Below are positions 28,681 to 37,751 of a stretch of 37,751 nucleotides of DNA, piece after piece (the stretch's first letter is position 1; each line of letters starts with the position of its first letter). The DNA comes from Xanthomonas axonopodis (lineage in GTDB: Bacteria; Pseudomonadota; Gammaproteobacteria; Xanthomonadales; Xanthomonadaceae): the NCBI RefSeq assembly GCF_001304695.1, contig NZ_JFAQ01000033.1, positions 1 through 37,751 of the forward strand, in the 5' to 3' direction. Position numbers and translations under genes: made by a program. Below the pieces are notes generated by a model. The model was given only the letters and a program-made list of their open reading frames with translations, did not search any database and was not told the DNA's origin.

Positions 28681-30810
28681 ATGCTGCGCGTACTGATCGA
28701 CCTCAAGCCGCGCGACGTGCCGTTGCGCGTCGCGCTGCGCAACACCGCTGCAGTGGTCCTGCCGCTGGCGATCGGCGTGGCGACCGGACATGTCGCCGCC
28801 GGCCTGGCGGTGTGCAGCGGCGCGCTCAATACCATGTTCTCCGACCAACCCGGGCCCTACCGCGCGCGCCTGCAACGCATGTTGATGGCAGCACTGGCAG
28901 CCGGCCTGGCTGCCTTGCTCGGCATCTGGGTCGGCCACAACACGCCGGCGCTGGTGCTGGCCGGCCTGTTGCTCGGCCTGGGCGGCGGCCTGCTGGTGGC
29001 GCTCGGGCCCGTAGCCGCGCGGGTGGGCCTGACCAGCATGATCCTGCTGGTCGTCAGCGCAGACATGCGGCTGCCGGTGCAACAGGCACCCGGTGTGGCG
29101 GCGCTGATCTTCGCTGGCGGCCTGCTGCAGGTGGTGCTGGCCTTGGCGGCATGGCCGCTGCAGCGCTATCGCCCGGAACGCTTTGCCTTGGCAGACTTGA
29201 TGCGCCAGCTGGCCGGCATCGCGCGGCAGCGCCCGGAAGCCAGCGCGGCGCCGCCGGGAACGCAGGAAGTGCTGGATGCGATGGTGATGCTGCATGGCGA
29301 ACATCGCTCGCGCGCGATTGCGGTACAGAGCTTTCGCATCATCGCCGAGCTGTGCGATCGCGTGCGGCTGGAGCTGCTGTCGTTGGCCGACGCCGACACG
29401 CGCCTGACCGACTCGCAGGCACGCCCGGCGATCGAACGCGTGCTCGAACGCAGCGCCATCGTGCTGGAACAGCTCGCGCATGCAATGACCATGGGCGAAG
29501 ACCCACAGGCAGCCAATGCCTCGATGACCGGGTTCGACGATCTGGTCGGGGCATTGGCACAGTTTCGGCAGGACAACACCGATACGCGCGAGCGCCGCCT
29601 GGTGCGCGTTGCCGTCGCGCGCGCGCAAGGCCTGGGCGGGCAGCTGCGTGCGCTGGTACGCAACGCGCACTGGGCCAGCAGCCGTGGCGAAATCCAGGCG
29701 CAACTGGCCGAAGCGCGCCTGCCGTCGGCGCTGCGCCCGGCCGCGACCTGGGCCACGTTGCGCGCGAATCTGGACCTGTCGTCGGTCGCCTTCCGGCACG
29801 CGTTGCGTTGCGGCGTGTGCCTGGCGCTGGCCATCGCCTTCCAGCGCTGGCAGCAGATTCCGCACGGCTTCTGGATTCCGATGACCACCGCCATCGTGCT
29901 CAAGCCGGATTTCGGCGGCACCTTCAGCTTTGGCGCGTTGCGCGTGGCCGGCACCTTCGTCGGCCTGTTACTGGCCACCTTGCTCGCGCACCTGGCGATG
30001 GACGGCGCCAGCGTTCGCATGGCCCTGCTGGCGCTGTTTTGCCTTGGGTTTCGTTTGCTGACGCAGGTGAACTACGGGATCGGCGTGGCATTTTTGACCG
30101 GCATGCTGGTGCTACTGCTGTCCTTCGAAGGCGTGGCACCGGGAGAAGCGGTCGGCGCGCGCCTGCAGGCGACAGTGGCCGGCAGCGCGCTGGCGCTGGT
30201 CGCCTATGCGCTATGGCCTACACGCGAACGCCGGCAAATTCGCGCCTCGCTGGCGCAATTGCTCAGTGCCTATCGCGACCATCTGCGCCATTTGCTGCTC
30301 GGCCAGATGGATGGCCTGAGCGATACACGCGCTGCGGCGCGTGTGGCGCGTACCAATGCGCAGGCGTCGATCGAGCGTTTGCGCGGCGAACCGCGCAGCC
30401 GCCTCAACCTGCAGGAGCTGAAGCTGGCCGAATCGCTGCTGGCCAATGGCAACCGGCTGATCCGCGCCAGCTTGCTGCTGGAAGCGGTGCTGCGCGATGG
30501 CCATCCGTTGCCCACGCTGGACGCATTGCCCATCTTTGCGCAGCAAGCCGATGAAGCCCTGTCCGCGGTGATCGACTGCCTGCGCAATGGCGGTACCCCA
30601 GCCGCGGCCACCTTGCGCAACGCCGAGCGTCAACTTTCCGATGCGTTGGCCGCATTGCCCGACAGTTCCCCAGCCACCGCCGCGCTGGCCGACACCATCG
30701 ACCGCGTCACCGACAGCATCGGCACGCTCACCCACCTGCTGCGCCCTGCCCGACCGACCTCTGCCGATGCGTCGGCGGTGCATGACGGCGTGCACGATGC
30801 CGGCAGGTAA
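28681..30810 (+). CDS. FUSC-family inner membrane transporter
   Basis: A 709-residue integral membrane protein of the fusaric-acid-resistance/YccS type, related to the aromatic carboxylate exporter AaeB. An N-terminal block of about six helices (roughly residues 18-150: VALRNTAAVVLPLAIGVATG, LVLAGLLLGLGGGLLVALGP) is followed by a cytoplasmic domain, a second helix block (FRHALRCGVCLALAIAFQRWQQIPHGFWIPMTTAIVLKPDFG, about 365-520) and a final cytoplasmic helical part. The PDFGGTFSFGALRVAGTFVG stretch is the FUSC signature. The start at 28681 is used; an ATG at 28630 in frame would add 17 residues. Its place inside the kynurenine block suggests export of an aromatic intermediate, which is inference. 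Confidence 0.88.
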   Translation: MLRVLIDLKPRDVPLRVALRNTAAVVLPLAIGVATGHVAAGLAVCSGALNTMFSDQPGPYRARLQRMLMAALAAGLAALLGIWVGHNTPALVLAGLLLGLGGGLLVALGPVAARVGLTSMILLVVSADMRLPVQQAPGVAALIFAGGLLQVVLALAAWPLQRYRPERFALADLMRQLAGIARQRPEASAAPPGTQEVLDAMVMLHGEHRSRAIAVQSFRIIAELCDRVRLELLSLADADTRLTDSQARPAIERVLERSAIVLEQLAHAMTMGEDPQAANASMTGFDDLVGALAQFRQDNTDTRERRLVRVAVARAQGLGGQLRALVRNAHWASSRGEIQAQLAEARLPSALRPAATWATLRANLDLSSVAFRHALRCGVCLALAIAFQRWQQIPHGFWIPMTTAIVLKPDFGGTFSFGALRVAGTFVGLLLATLLAHLAMDGASVRMALLALFCLGFRLLTQVNYGIGVAFLTGMLVLLLSFEGVAPGEAVGARLQATVAGSALALVAYALWPTRERRQIRASLAQLLSAYRDHLRHLLLGQMDGLSDTRAAARVARTNAQASIERLRGEPRSRLNLQELKLAESLLANGNRLIRASLLLEAVLRDGHPLPTLDALPIFAQQADEALSAVIDCLRNGGTPAAATLRNAERQLSDALAALPDSSPATAALADTIDRVTDSIGTLTHLLRPARPTSADASAVHDGVHDAGR

Positions 30811-30843
30811 ACTGCCGCCCTGATCCATGTTGCGAGCCCGACG

Positions 30844-32115
30844 ATGACCGACCTGCTGTCCCGCGCCCATGCTGCTGCACTGGATGCGGCCGACCCGCTC
30901 CGCAACCTGCGCGATGCCTTCGTGTTCCCTCAGCATGGCGATGACGATCAGACCTATTTCGTCGGCAATTCGCTCGGCCTGCAGCCGCGTGCGGCGCGCG
31001 CGATGGTGGACGAGGTGCTGGATCAATGGGGCGCGCTGGCGGTGGAAGGTCACTTTACCGGCCCGACCCAATGGCTGACCTACCACCAGCTGGTGCGCGA
31101 CGGGCTGGCACGCGTGGTCGGTGCGCAGCCCGGCGAAGTGGTGGCAATGAACACCCTCAGCGTCAATCTGCATCTGATGATGGCGAGCTTCTATCGTCCC
31201 ACCGCCAAGTGCGGCGCGATCCTGATCGAAGCCGGCGCATTTCCGTCCGACCGCCACGCGGTGGAATCGCAGCTGCGGCTGCACGGGCTGGACCCGGCCA
31301 CGCATCTGATCGAAGTGGAGGCCGACGAACCCAATGGCACCGTGTCGATGACGGCCATTGCCGAGGCTATCGCGCAGCATGGTCCGCGCCTGGCCTTGGT
31401 GCTGTGGCCGGGCATCCAGTACCGCACCGGGCAGGCCTTCGATCTGGCCGAAATCGTGCGGCTGGCGCGCGCGCAGGGCGCGGCGGTGGGTTTCGATCTG
31501 GCGCATGCGGTGGGCAATCTCCCGCTGACCCTGCACGACGACGGCGTGGATTTCGCAGTGTGGTGCCACTACAAATACCTCAACGCCGGCCCAGGTGCGG
31601 TGGGCGGTTGCTTCGTGCACGCGCGGCATGCCGACAGCGACCTGCCGCGAATGGCCGGCTGGTGGGGGCACGAGCAGCAGACCCGCTTCCGCATGGACCC
31701 GCAGTTCGTGCACTCGCCTGGCGCCGAAGGCTGGCAGCTGAGCAATCCGCCGGTGCTGGCGCTCGCGCCGCTGCGTGCCTCGCTGGCGGTGTTCGACCAG
31801 GCCGGCATGGCTGCATTGCGCGCCAAGTCCGAACAGCTCACCGCGCATCTGGAGCAGCTGATCCACGCGCGGGTGCCGCAGGTGCTGCAGATCGTCACGC
31901 CGGCCGAACCGGCACGCCGCGGTTGCCAGCTCTCGCTGCGGGTGGCCGGCGGACGCGCACAGGGCCGCGCGCTGTTCGAGTACCTGCACGCAGCCGGCGT
32001 GCTCGGCGACTGGCGCGAACCGGACGTGATCCGTGTTGCACCTGTGCCGCTGTACAACCGCTTCAGCGATCTGCATACCTTCGTGGAGCAGGTGGAAGCC
32101 TGGGCGGCTGCTTGA
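30844..32115 (+). CDS. kynU: Kynureninase
   Basis: PLP enzyme splitting kynurenine or 3-hydroxykynurenine to anthranilate or 3-hydroxyanthranilate plus alanine. The 423-residue product has FVGNSLGLQPRA near the N-terminus, the aspartates of GFDLAHAVGN, and the PLP lysine K244 in WCHYKYLNAGPGAVGG. The length is normal and the active site intact. It lies 33 bases after the FUSC gene and 171 bases before kmo, all on plus. Confidence 0.97.
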   Translation: MTDLLSRAHAAALDAADPLRNLRDAFVFPQHGDDDQTYFVGNSLGLQPRAARAMVDEVLDQWGALAVEGHFTGPTQWLTYHQLVRDGLARVVGAQPGEVVAMNTLSVNLHLMMASFYRPTAKCGAILIEAGAFPSDRHAVESQLRLHGLDPATHLIEVEADEPNGTVSMTAIAEAIAQHGPRLALVLWPGIQYRTGQAFDLAEIVRLARAQGAAVGFDLAHAVGNLPLTLHDDGVDFAVWCHYKYLNAGPGAVGGCFVHARHADSDLPRMAGWWGHEQQTRFRMDPQFVHSPGAEGWQLSNPPVLALAPLRASLAVFDQAGMAALRAKSEQLTAHLEQLIHARVPQVLQIVTPAEPARRGCQLSLRVAGGRAQGRALFEYLHAAGVLGDWREPDVIRVAPVPLYNRFSDLHTFVEQVEAWAAA

Positions 32116-32286
32116 GCGCGGCAGTCTGACTGCCGTGCCACCAGAGCACCTGTACGGCACGCGGAATCGCCGCGCGCCCACATACACTTCCAGCCCGCCC
32201 GGCGTTACTGCCAGGGCCGCCGTCGTTGCCAGTCGCTGTCTTTCCCTTTTCGCCGGCGCTGCGTCCGGCTGCTGCCGGACATTGCA

Positions 32287-33654
32287 TTGAGCCCAGTTTC
32301 TCCGCGTTCCCTGACCCTGATCGGCGCCGGTCTGGCCGGTTGCCTGCTGGCCATCCTGCTGTCGCGTCGCGGCTGGCAGGTCACCGTGTACGAACGGCGT
32401 GGCGACCCGCGCATCAAAGGCTACGAGTCCGGCCGCTCGATCAACCTGGCGCTGGCCGAACGCGGCCGGCATGCGCTGCGCCAGGCCGGCGCCGAAGATG
32501 CGGTGATGGCCAAGGCGGTGATGATGCGTGGGCGCATGGTGCACCCACTGGTCGGGCAACCGCAGCTGCAACGCTACGGGCGCGACGACAGCGAGGTGAT
32601 CTGGTCGATCCACCGCGCCGCGCTGAATGTCGCCCTGCTCGATCTTGCCGAACAGGCCGGCGCGCGCGTGCATTTCTACCGCCGCCTGCATACCGTGGAT
32701 TTCGACGCCGGCTATGCGCGCTTCATCGACGACCGCGACGACCAGCCGCACGACATCCACTTTCAGAGTTTGATCGGCAGCGATGGCGCCGGCTCGGCCT
32801 TGCGCGCGGCGATGCAGCGCAAATCGCCGCTGGGCGAACACACCGAATTCCTCGATCACTCGTACAAGGAACTGGAAATTCCGCCGCAGCCGGGTGGCGG
32901 ATTCCGTATCGAAGGCAATGCACTGCACATCTGGCCGCGCGGGCGTTACATGTGCATTGCGCTGCCTAACGATGGCGGTACGTTCACCGTCACCCTGTTC
33001 TTGCCCAACGCCGGCGAGCCGAGCTTCGCCACCACGCGGACCGGAGATGAAGCATTCGCCTTGTTCGCGCGCGATTTCCCGGATGCATTGCCGCTGATTC
33101 CGCAACTCAAGGAACATTGGGAAGAGCATCCGCCCGGGCTGCTCGGCACGCTCACCATGGATCGCTGGAACCTGGATGGCCGCGCATTGCTGATCGGCGA
33201 CGCCGCGCATGCGATGGTGCCGTTCCATGGGCAGGGCATGAATTGCGCATTCGAAGATTGCGTGGCGCTGGCAGATCAGCTGGACGCGCACGATGACCTC
33301 GCCAGCGCGTTCGCGGCCTTCGAAGCTGCGCGTCGCGACGATGCGGCCGCCATCCAGCAGATGGCGTTGGAGAACTACCTGGAAATGCGCGACCGCGTCG
33401 ACGACCCCGACTTCCTGCTGCAGCGCCAGCTCGAACAGCAGTTGCAGGCGCGCTGGCCCACCCGCTTCGTGCCGCACTACACCATGGTGACGTTCCTGCG
33501 CACGCGCTATTCGATTGCAATGGCGCGCAGCGAGATCCAGCGCGAGATTCTGGTGGAGGCCACGCGCGGGCACAGCGATCTGTCACGCATCGAGTGGGCC
33601 GCCCTGGAAGCGGTTGTGCACGCACGCCTGGAGCCGCTGGACGGCGCGCATTGA
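32287..33654 (+). CDS. kmo: Kynurenine 3-monooxygenase
   Basis: FAD enzyme hydroxylating kynurenine to 3-hydroxykynurenine with NADPH and O2. The 455-residue protein has the dinucleotide motif IGAGLAG (12-18), the ESGRSINLALAERGRHAL segment typical of KMO, and the second FAD motif LIGDAAHAMVPFHGQGMNCAFED. The start is a TTG at 32287, eight codons before the FAD motif; no ATG or GTG in frame gives a complete N-terminus. The last part (MVTFLRTRYSIA) is helical, as in bacterial KMO. With kynU and the dioxygenase it completes the branch from kynurenine to quinolinate. Confidence 0.95.
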   Translation: MSPVSPRSLTLIGAGLAGCLLAILLSRRGWQVTVYERRGDPRIKGYESGRSINLALAERGRHALRQAGAEDAVMAKAVMMRGRMVHPLVGQPQLQRYGRDDSEVIWSIHRAALNVALLDLAEQAGARVHFYRRLHTVDFDAGYARFIDDRDDQPHDIHFQSLIGSDGAGSALRAAMQRKSPLGEHTEFLDHSYKELEIPPQPGGGFRIEGNALHIWPRGRYMCIALPNDGGTFTVTLFLPNAGEPSFATTRTGDEAFALFARDFPDALPLIPQLKEHWEEHPPGLLGTLTMDRWNLDGRALLIGDAAHAMVPFHGQGMNCAFEDCVALADQLDAHDDLASAFAAFEAARRDDAAAIQQMALENYLEMRDRVDDPDFLLQRQLEQQLQARWPTRFVPHYTMVTFLRTRYSIAMARSEIQREILVEATRGHSDLSRIEWAALEAVVHARLEPLDGAH

Positions 33655-33966
33655 GCTCTGCAGGGGACGCGGAAGACGGCATCGATGCTCGCGAACGACG
33701 GTGACATGCCGGCTCGCAATTGGTGTGACGCATGGATGTCTCTTCGCTACGGTGTCTGCAGCTGCCAGGCACTTGCAAGCAGCTCATGTGTCGTCGCCTG
33801 CGCTGGACAAACGCCGCACCCGGCCCGTTACGCGAGTACTCCGCCCGTGGACGTGGCTCACCCTCCCGCACGGCCACACCTTGGCGTGCCGTTGCCGCGA
33901 TGAGGGATACTAGGCGGCACCGGCAGCGCATACGCCATGCGCCGCGCATCTGGATGTCGTACCCGC
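33655..33966. other. Intergenic region kmo / sbcB
   Basis: These 312 bases contain no gene I can support. TTGGCG (33881-33886) and GATACT (33906-33911) form a possible promoter for sbcB, but the 19-base spacing is poor. Short open frames here give Arg/Ala-rich translations without features. Confidence 0.5.
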
Positions 33967-35412
33967 ATGCCTGACAGCTTTCTCTTCTACGACCTGGAAA
34001 CCTTTGGCCAGGACCCACGCCGCACCCGCATTGCACAGTTCGCTGCGGTGCGCACCGACGCGCAACTGCACGTGATCGAAGAGCCCATCAGCTTCTTCGT
34101 GCAGCCGGCCGACGATCTGCTGCCCTCGCCGTACGCCACCATGGTGACCGGCATTACCCCGCAACACGCACTGCGCGAAGGCGTCACCGAGGCCGAGGCG
34201 TTCGCACGCATCGCCGAACAGATGGGCCGGCCGCAGACATGCACGCTGGGCTACAACTCGATCCGCTTCGACGACGAATTCATCCGCTGCGGCCTGTTCC
34301 GTAATTTCTACGACCCGTACGAGCGCGAGTGGCGTGGCGGCAATTCGCGCTGGGACCTGCTGGATGTGCTGCGACTGGTACATGCGCTGCGTCCGGACGG
34401 CATCGTCTGGCCACAGCGCGAAGATGGCGCCACCTCATTCAAGCTGGAACACCTGGCCGATGCCAACGATGTGCGCGAAGGCGATGCGCACGAAGCCCTG
34501 TCGGACGTGTACGCCACCATCGGCATGGCACGCAAATTCCAGCAGCACCAACCAAGGTTGTGGGACTACGCGCTGCGCCTGCGCGACAAGCGCTTTGCCG
34601 CCACCTTGCTGGATGTCATTGCGATGCAACCGGTGCTGCATATCTCGCAGCGTTACCCTGCCTCGCGCCTGTGCGCTGCGGCGGTGTTGCCGCTGACGCG
34701 CCATCCGCGCATCGACAGCCGCGTGATCGTGTTCGATCTGGAGGGCGACCCGGAGGTGCTGTTGCGGCTGAGCCCCGACGATATTGCCGACCGACTGTAC
34801 ATCCGCGCTGCAGATCTGCCGGAAGGCGAACAGCGCATTCCGTTGAAAGAAGTGCATCTGAACAAGTCGCCTGCGCTGGTGGCCTGGCAGCATCTGCGCG
34901 CTGCAGACTTTCAGCGCCTGGGCGTGGATCACGACGCGGTAGTGGCCAAGGCGGCACGCTTGCGCGCATTGGGCCCTGAACTTGCCGAGAAGGTGCGCCA
35001 GGTATACGGCAGCGAACGCGCCACGGCCGCGGCGGTCAACGATGCCGATGCCTCGCTCTACGATGGATTTCTGGCCGAAGGCGACAAACGCCTGCTTGCG
35101 CAGGTCCGCGCCAGCGCGCCGGACGAACTGGGCGCGCTGGAAGCGCGCTTTCGCGATGCGCGGCTGATCGAACTGTTGTTTCGCTACCGCGCGCGCAACT
35201 GGCCGCAGACACTGTCATTCGAGGAACAGGAGCGCTGGAACACCTATCGCCGCCAGCGGCTGCTCGAAGACCGCGGCCTGGGCGAAGTCACCCTGGAGCA
35301 ATACCACGCGCAGATCGCGGATTTACGGCGTACTCACCACGACGATGCTACCAAGCTTGCCCTACTCGACCAGCTCGCCGCCTGGGGTTCGGACCTCCAA
35401 CGCACGCTATGA
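33967..35412 (+). CDS. sbcB: Exodeoxyribonuclease I
   Basis: Degrades single-stranded DNA from the 3' end in recombination and mismatch repair. The 481-residue product is a DEDDh exonuclease: D9 and E11 in FYDLETFGQDP, GYNSIRFDDEFIR, and the HEALSDVYAT motif that carries the catalytic His and Asp. The C-terminal SH3-like and helical domains are present (LVAWQHLRAADFQRLGVD, ELLFRYRARNWPQTLSFEE). The start at 33967 yields the family N-terminus PDSFLFYDLET. Its stop overlaps the next start as ATGA. Confidence 0.96.
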   Translation: MPDSFLFYDLETFGQDPRRTRIAQFAAVRTDAQLHVIEEPISFFVQPADDLLPSPYATMVTGITPQHALREGVTEAEAFARIAEQMGRPQTCTLGYNSIRFDDEFIRCGLFRNFYDPYEREWRGGNSRWDLLDVLRLVHALRPDGIVWPQREDGATSFKLEHLADANDVREGDAHEALSDVYATIGMARKFQQHQPRLWDYALRLRDKRFAATLLDVIAMQPVLHISQRYPASRLCAAAVLPLTRHPRIDSRVIVFDLEGDPEVLLRLSPDDIADRLYIRAADLPEGEQRIPLKEVHLNKSPALVAWQHLRAADFQRLGVDHDAVVAKAARLRALGPELAEKVRQVYGSERATAAAVNDADASLYDGFLAEGDKRLLAQVRASAPDELGALEARFRDARLIELLFRYRARNWPQTLSFEEQERWNTYRRQRLLEDRGLGEVTLEQYHAQIADLRRTHHDDATKLALLDQLAAWGSDLQRTL

Positions 35413-36095
35413 CCACCTACTTTTCCGACGCCAGCTTCAAGTTCCTGCGCGCCCTGGCCCGCCACAACGACAAGACCTGGTTCAACAACCATCGGCATCA
35501 GTACGAGGCGCATGTGCGCCAGCCGTTCCTGCAGCTGATCACCGATCTGCAGCCGGCACTGGCACAGGTCAGCGAACACTATCGCGCCGATCCCAAGACC
35601 CAAGGCGGCTCGCTGTTCCGCATCTATCGCGATGCGCGGTTTTCCAACGACAAAGCGCCGTACAAGAACTGGCAGGGTGCGCGCCTGTTCCATGAGCGCC
35701 GCCTCCAGATGCCGGCGCCCTCGTTCTATCTCCATCTGCAGCCCGGCGAAAGTTTTGTCGGCGCCGGCCTGTGGCATCCGGAGCCGGACACGCAACGCAA
35801 GCTGCGCCAGTTCATTTTCGACAACCCCGGCAGTTGGAAGGCCGCCGCGCACAACCCGAAACTGCTGCGCAAATTCACCATGGACGACAGCGAAAAACTG
35901 GTGCGCGCACCGCGTGGATTCCCCAACGACTTCGAATTCATCGACGATCTCAAGCACCGCAACTGGGCGTACTTGCGTCACCTGGACGACAGCATCATGA
36001 CCGGGCCGCGACTGCGCCAGACCATCGAGGCAGACCTGGTGATCCTGGCGCCGTTCGTCGATTACCTGTGCGCGGCCTTGGACCTGGAATTTTGA
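35409..36095 (+). CDS. DUF2461 family protein
   Basis: A 228-residue cytoplasmic protein of the DUF2461 family, function unknown. Family motifs: FLRALARHNDKTWFNNHRHQYE at the start, RIYRDARFSNDKAPYKNWQGARLFH, PAPSFYLHLQPGESFVGAGLWHPE and RAPRGFPNDFEFIDDLKHRNW. It overlaps sbcB by four bases and its stop overlaps the aldo/keto reductase start (TGATG), so the three are probably cotranscribed. Linkage to exonuclease I could hint at nucleic-acid work, but the family is widespread without such context. Confidence 0.9.
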   Translation: MTTYFSDASFKFLRALARHNDKTWFNNHRHQYEAHVRQPFLQLITDLQPALAQVSEHYRADPKTQGGSLFRIYRDARFSNDKAPYKNWQGARLFHERRLQMPAPSFYLHLQPGESFVGAGLWHPEPDTQRKLRQFIFDNPGSWKAAAHNPKLLRKFTMDDSEKLVRAPRGFPNDFEFIDDLKHRNWAYLRHLDDSIMTGPRLRQTIEADLVILAPFVDYLCAALDLEF

Positions 36096-37087
36096 TGACA
36101 CAGGAGCTCCCGCTCGGCCAGCAGCGCCGGACGCTGGGCCGCACCAAGCTATCGGTCTCGCCGATCGGTTTGGGGTGTTCGGGCTTTTGGGGCCACCGGC
36201 GCTTCGACGAGGGCGCCGCCGCACGGGTGGTCGAGCACGCGCTGGCGCAGGGCGTGAACCTGCTCGACACCGGCCACAACTACTCCGCTTTCCATGCGGA
36301 ACCGCGTCTGGGACGGATCCTGCGCCCCTTGCTGGCGCAGTTCCCGCGAGATTCGCTTGTCGTGTCCAGCAAGGGCGGCACCTTAACCGGCCAGGCCGGT
36401 ATCAGTGGTGCCGAACAGCGTGACTTCTCTGCTGCAGCGATCACGGCCAGTTGCGAAGCATCGCTGCGCAATCTTGGCCTGGACTATCTCGACATCTACC
36501 AGCTGCATGGCGCCAGCGAGCACGACATCAACGACGACCTGCTGCTGGCCATGCAGCGCCTGCGCGAGCGCGGCCTGATCCGCCATACCGGCATCAATAC
36601 GCATTCGGCATCGACCCTGCGCTGGATGATCGCCAACCCTGACGTCTTCGATGTGGTGCTGCTGGACTACAACGCGCTGCAGCAGGACCGTGAACCGCTG
36701 ATCGATCAGCTGCACAACGCGGGCATCGGTGTACTGGCCGGCACCGTGCTTGCACAGGGCCACCTCTTGCCCGCGCGGGCGCGCCTGCCGCGTCTGGCCG
36801 ACGCCTGGTATCTGGCGCGCGCCTGGCTCAAGCCCAGCAGCCGTGCGTTGATGCACTGCGCGCGGGACATGCGCCGCGCAGTGACGTCGATCGATAGCCA
36901 ACGCCCCGCGCAAACGGCATTCGCTTATGTCCTGCAGCACCCGGGCGTGTCCAGCGGCATCCTGGGCACCACGCGCATCGGCAATCTGGATGACGTGCTG
37001 CAGACCCGCATCCATGCGCTGGACGCCGTCCAACGGCAACGTCTGGTCACCGCCTTCGGCGATGGCCGCGGCTCCCCCAGTCATTGA
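36095..37087 (+). CDS. Aldo/keto reductase
   Basis: NADPH-dependent oxidoreductase of the AKR superfamily; substrate not predictable. The 330-residue protein has the full catalytic tetrad: D58 and Y63 in LLDTGHNYSAFH, K93 in VVSSKGGT and H138 in IYQLHGA. The order of motifs fits an (alpha/beta)8 barrel, with the C-terminal NADP-binding segment SGILGTTRIGNLDDVLQ. The start at 36095 overlaps the DUF2461 stop. The region around 255-285 (RLPRLADAWYLARAWLKPSSRALM) differs from the common members, as expected for the substrate loop. Confidence 0.93.
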   Translation: MTQELPLGQQRRTLGRTKLSVSPIGLGCSGFWGHRRFDEGAAARVVEHALAQGVNLLDTGHNYSAFHAEPRLGRILRPLLAQFPRDSLVVSSKGGTLTGQAGISGAEQRDFSAAAITASCEASLRNLGLDYLDIYQLHGASEHDINDDLLLAMQRLRERGLIRHTGINTHSASTLRWMIANPDVFDVVLLDYNALQQDREPLIDQLHNAGIGVLAGTVLAQGHLLPARARLPRLADAWYLARAWLKPSSRALMHCARDMRRAVTSIDSQRPAQTAFAYVLQHPGVSSGILGTTRIGNLDDVLQTRIHALDAVQRQRLVTAFGDGRGSPSH

Positions 37088-37128
37088 TCTTCACCCGCGT
37101 CGGCCGCAATTGCGGCAGTCTGGACGCC

Positions 37129-37680
37129 ATGAAAAAAACCATCGGCATTCTCATCGCTGTCCTGCTGACCGTCACTGCGTGGTGGTTCGGCGGGCCTTAC
37201 ATGACCATGCATGGCCTGTCCAAGGCCATCGAGCAACGCGACACCGCCGCACTGGAACGTTATGTCGATTTCCCGCGTGTGCGCAGCAGCCTGCGCGCCC
37301 AGCTCAACGATTATCTGGTACGGCAAGCCGGTCCAGACATCGCCGCCAGTCCGTGGGGCACGTTGCTGTATGGCCTGGGGAACCAACTCGGTGGTGCAGC
37401 GGTGGAGACGCTGGTGACGCCGATCGGCATCGGCGCTCTGTTGCAGGGGCATGTGCTGTGGAAGCGCGGCCGCAATGAACTGCAGGGCGGCGATCCCTTC
37501 GGCTCCACCGAGCCAGCGCGACCGCTGAAAAACGCCAAACACCGCTTCGAGGCGCTGGACCGCTTCGTGATCGACGTCGAGCGCGCACCCGGCGAAGCAC
37601 CACTGAAGGTGGTGCTGGAACCACATGGGTTGCGCTGGAAGGTGGTGGACCTGCAGTTGGGGATGTCACCGATCCAATGA
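37129..37680 (+). CDS. DUF2939 protein with N-terminal signal anchor
   Basis: A 183-residue protein of the DUF2939 type, function unknown. The N-terminus KKTIGILIAVLLTVTAWWFGGPY is a signal anchor or uncleaved signal, followed by the family core (LSKAIEQRDTAALERYVDFPRVRSSLRAQLNDYL), a glycine-rich middle and a C-terminal LRWKVVDLQL strand. The ATG at 37129 is preferred because it leaves the signal at the very N-terminus; a TTG at 37084 overlapping the previous gene would add 15 residues. It probably faces the periplasm. Confidence 0.85.
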   Translation: MKKTIGILIAVLLTVTAWWFGGPYMTMHGLSKAIEQRDTAALERYVDFPRVRSSLRAQLNDYLVRQAGPDIAASPWGTLLYGLGNQLGGAAVETLVTPIGIGALLQGHVLWKRGRNELQGGDPFGSTEPARPLKNAKHRFEALDRFVIDVERAPGEAPLKVVLEPHGLRWKVVDLQLGMSPIQ

Positions 37681-37751
37681 TGCCGGTTGAGTGACGCGGC
37701 CGCCTTCGCCTTAGAGCGGCTAACAAAACTCTTGAATTCTGTTGATTCGGC

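Noticed and set aside
30211-33573. 1120-codon open frame on minus, opposite FUSC-kynU-kmo
   Set aside because: Spans three real plus-strand genes; composition artefact.
33881-33911. Promoter for sbcB (TTGGCG / GATACT)
   Set aside because: Spacing of 19 bases and weak -35; mentioned only in the gap entry.

Overview
The window is GC-rich bacterial chromosome from a member of the Xanthomonadaceae, most likely a plant-associated Xanthomonas. Three things point there: the gene set (smc-zipA, an oversized ligA, epmA, asnS, rpsF-rpsR-rplI without priB, a kynurenine block), a GyrA with Gln at position 83, and intergenic heptamer (GGGAATT/GGGAATC) and palindromic repeats of the Xanthomonas kind. No rRNA, tRNA, CRISPR array or complete transposon was found.

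Left part, 1-9932, almost all on the minus strand: a heptamer tandem repeat; a decayed and truncated PQQ glucose dehydrogenase gene; gyrA; mtnA; a secreted protein with three DUF3011 repeats; and the overlapping pair ligA-epmA.

Central housekeeping part, 9933-21562: a plus-strand Tat-exported PLP aminotransferase broken by a frameshift; a small membrane protein, zipA and smc on minus; the ribosomal protein operon rpsF-rpsR-rplI on minus with a promoter and terminator; an IscA-type Fe-S carrier on minus; and a plus-strand chain asnS - three tiny genes - paiB-like gene, in which the small genes overlap or nearly touch. Two diverged copies of a roughly 115-bp dispersed repeat lie at 11462-11574 and 18053-18173, in opposite orientation.

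Accessory island, 21721-26810, all on minus and locally lower in GC: virB5-like and virB6-like genes, a DUF4189 secreted protein broken by two A-homopolymer frameshifts, then a tightly coupled trio of a four-helix membrane protein, a lipoprotein and a GHSLGG lipase with a Gln-rich tail. It reads as an orphan type IV secretion accessory module joined to a candidate antibacterial lipase effector and its candidate immunity protein. This is the most interesting part of the window.

Right part, 27339-37680, all on plus: beta-carbonic anhydrase; a kynurenine-pathway cluster (3-hydroxyanthranilate dioxygenase, FUSC-type membrane protein, kynureninase, kynurenine 3-monooxygenase) that would feed quinolinate to NAD synthesis; then sbcB (exonuclease I), a DUF2461 protein, an aldo/keto reductase and a DUF2939 protein, mostly with overlapping or nearly touching reading frames. 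Five frame breaks in three genes raise the question of real decay versus sequencing error.
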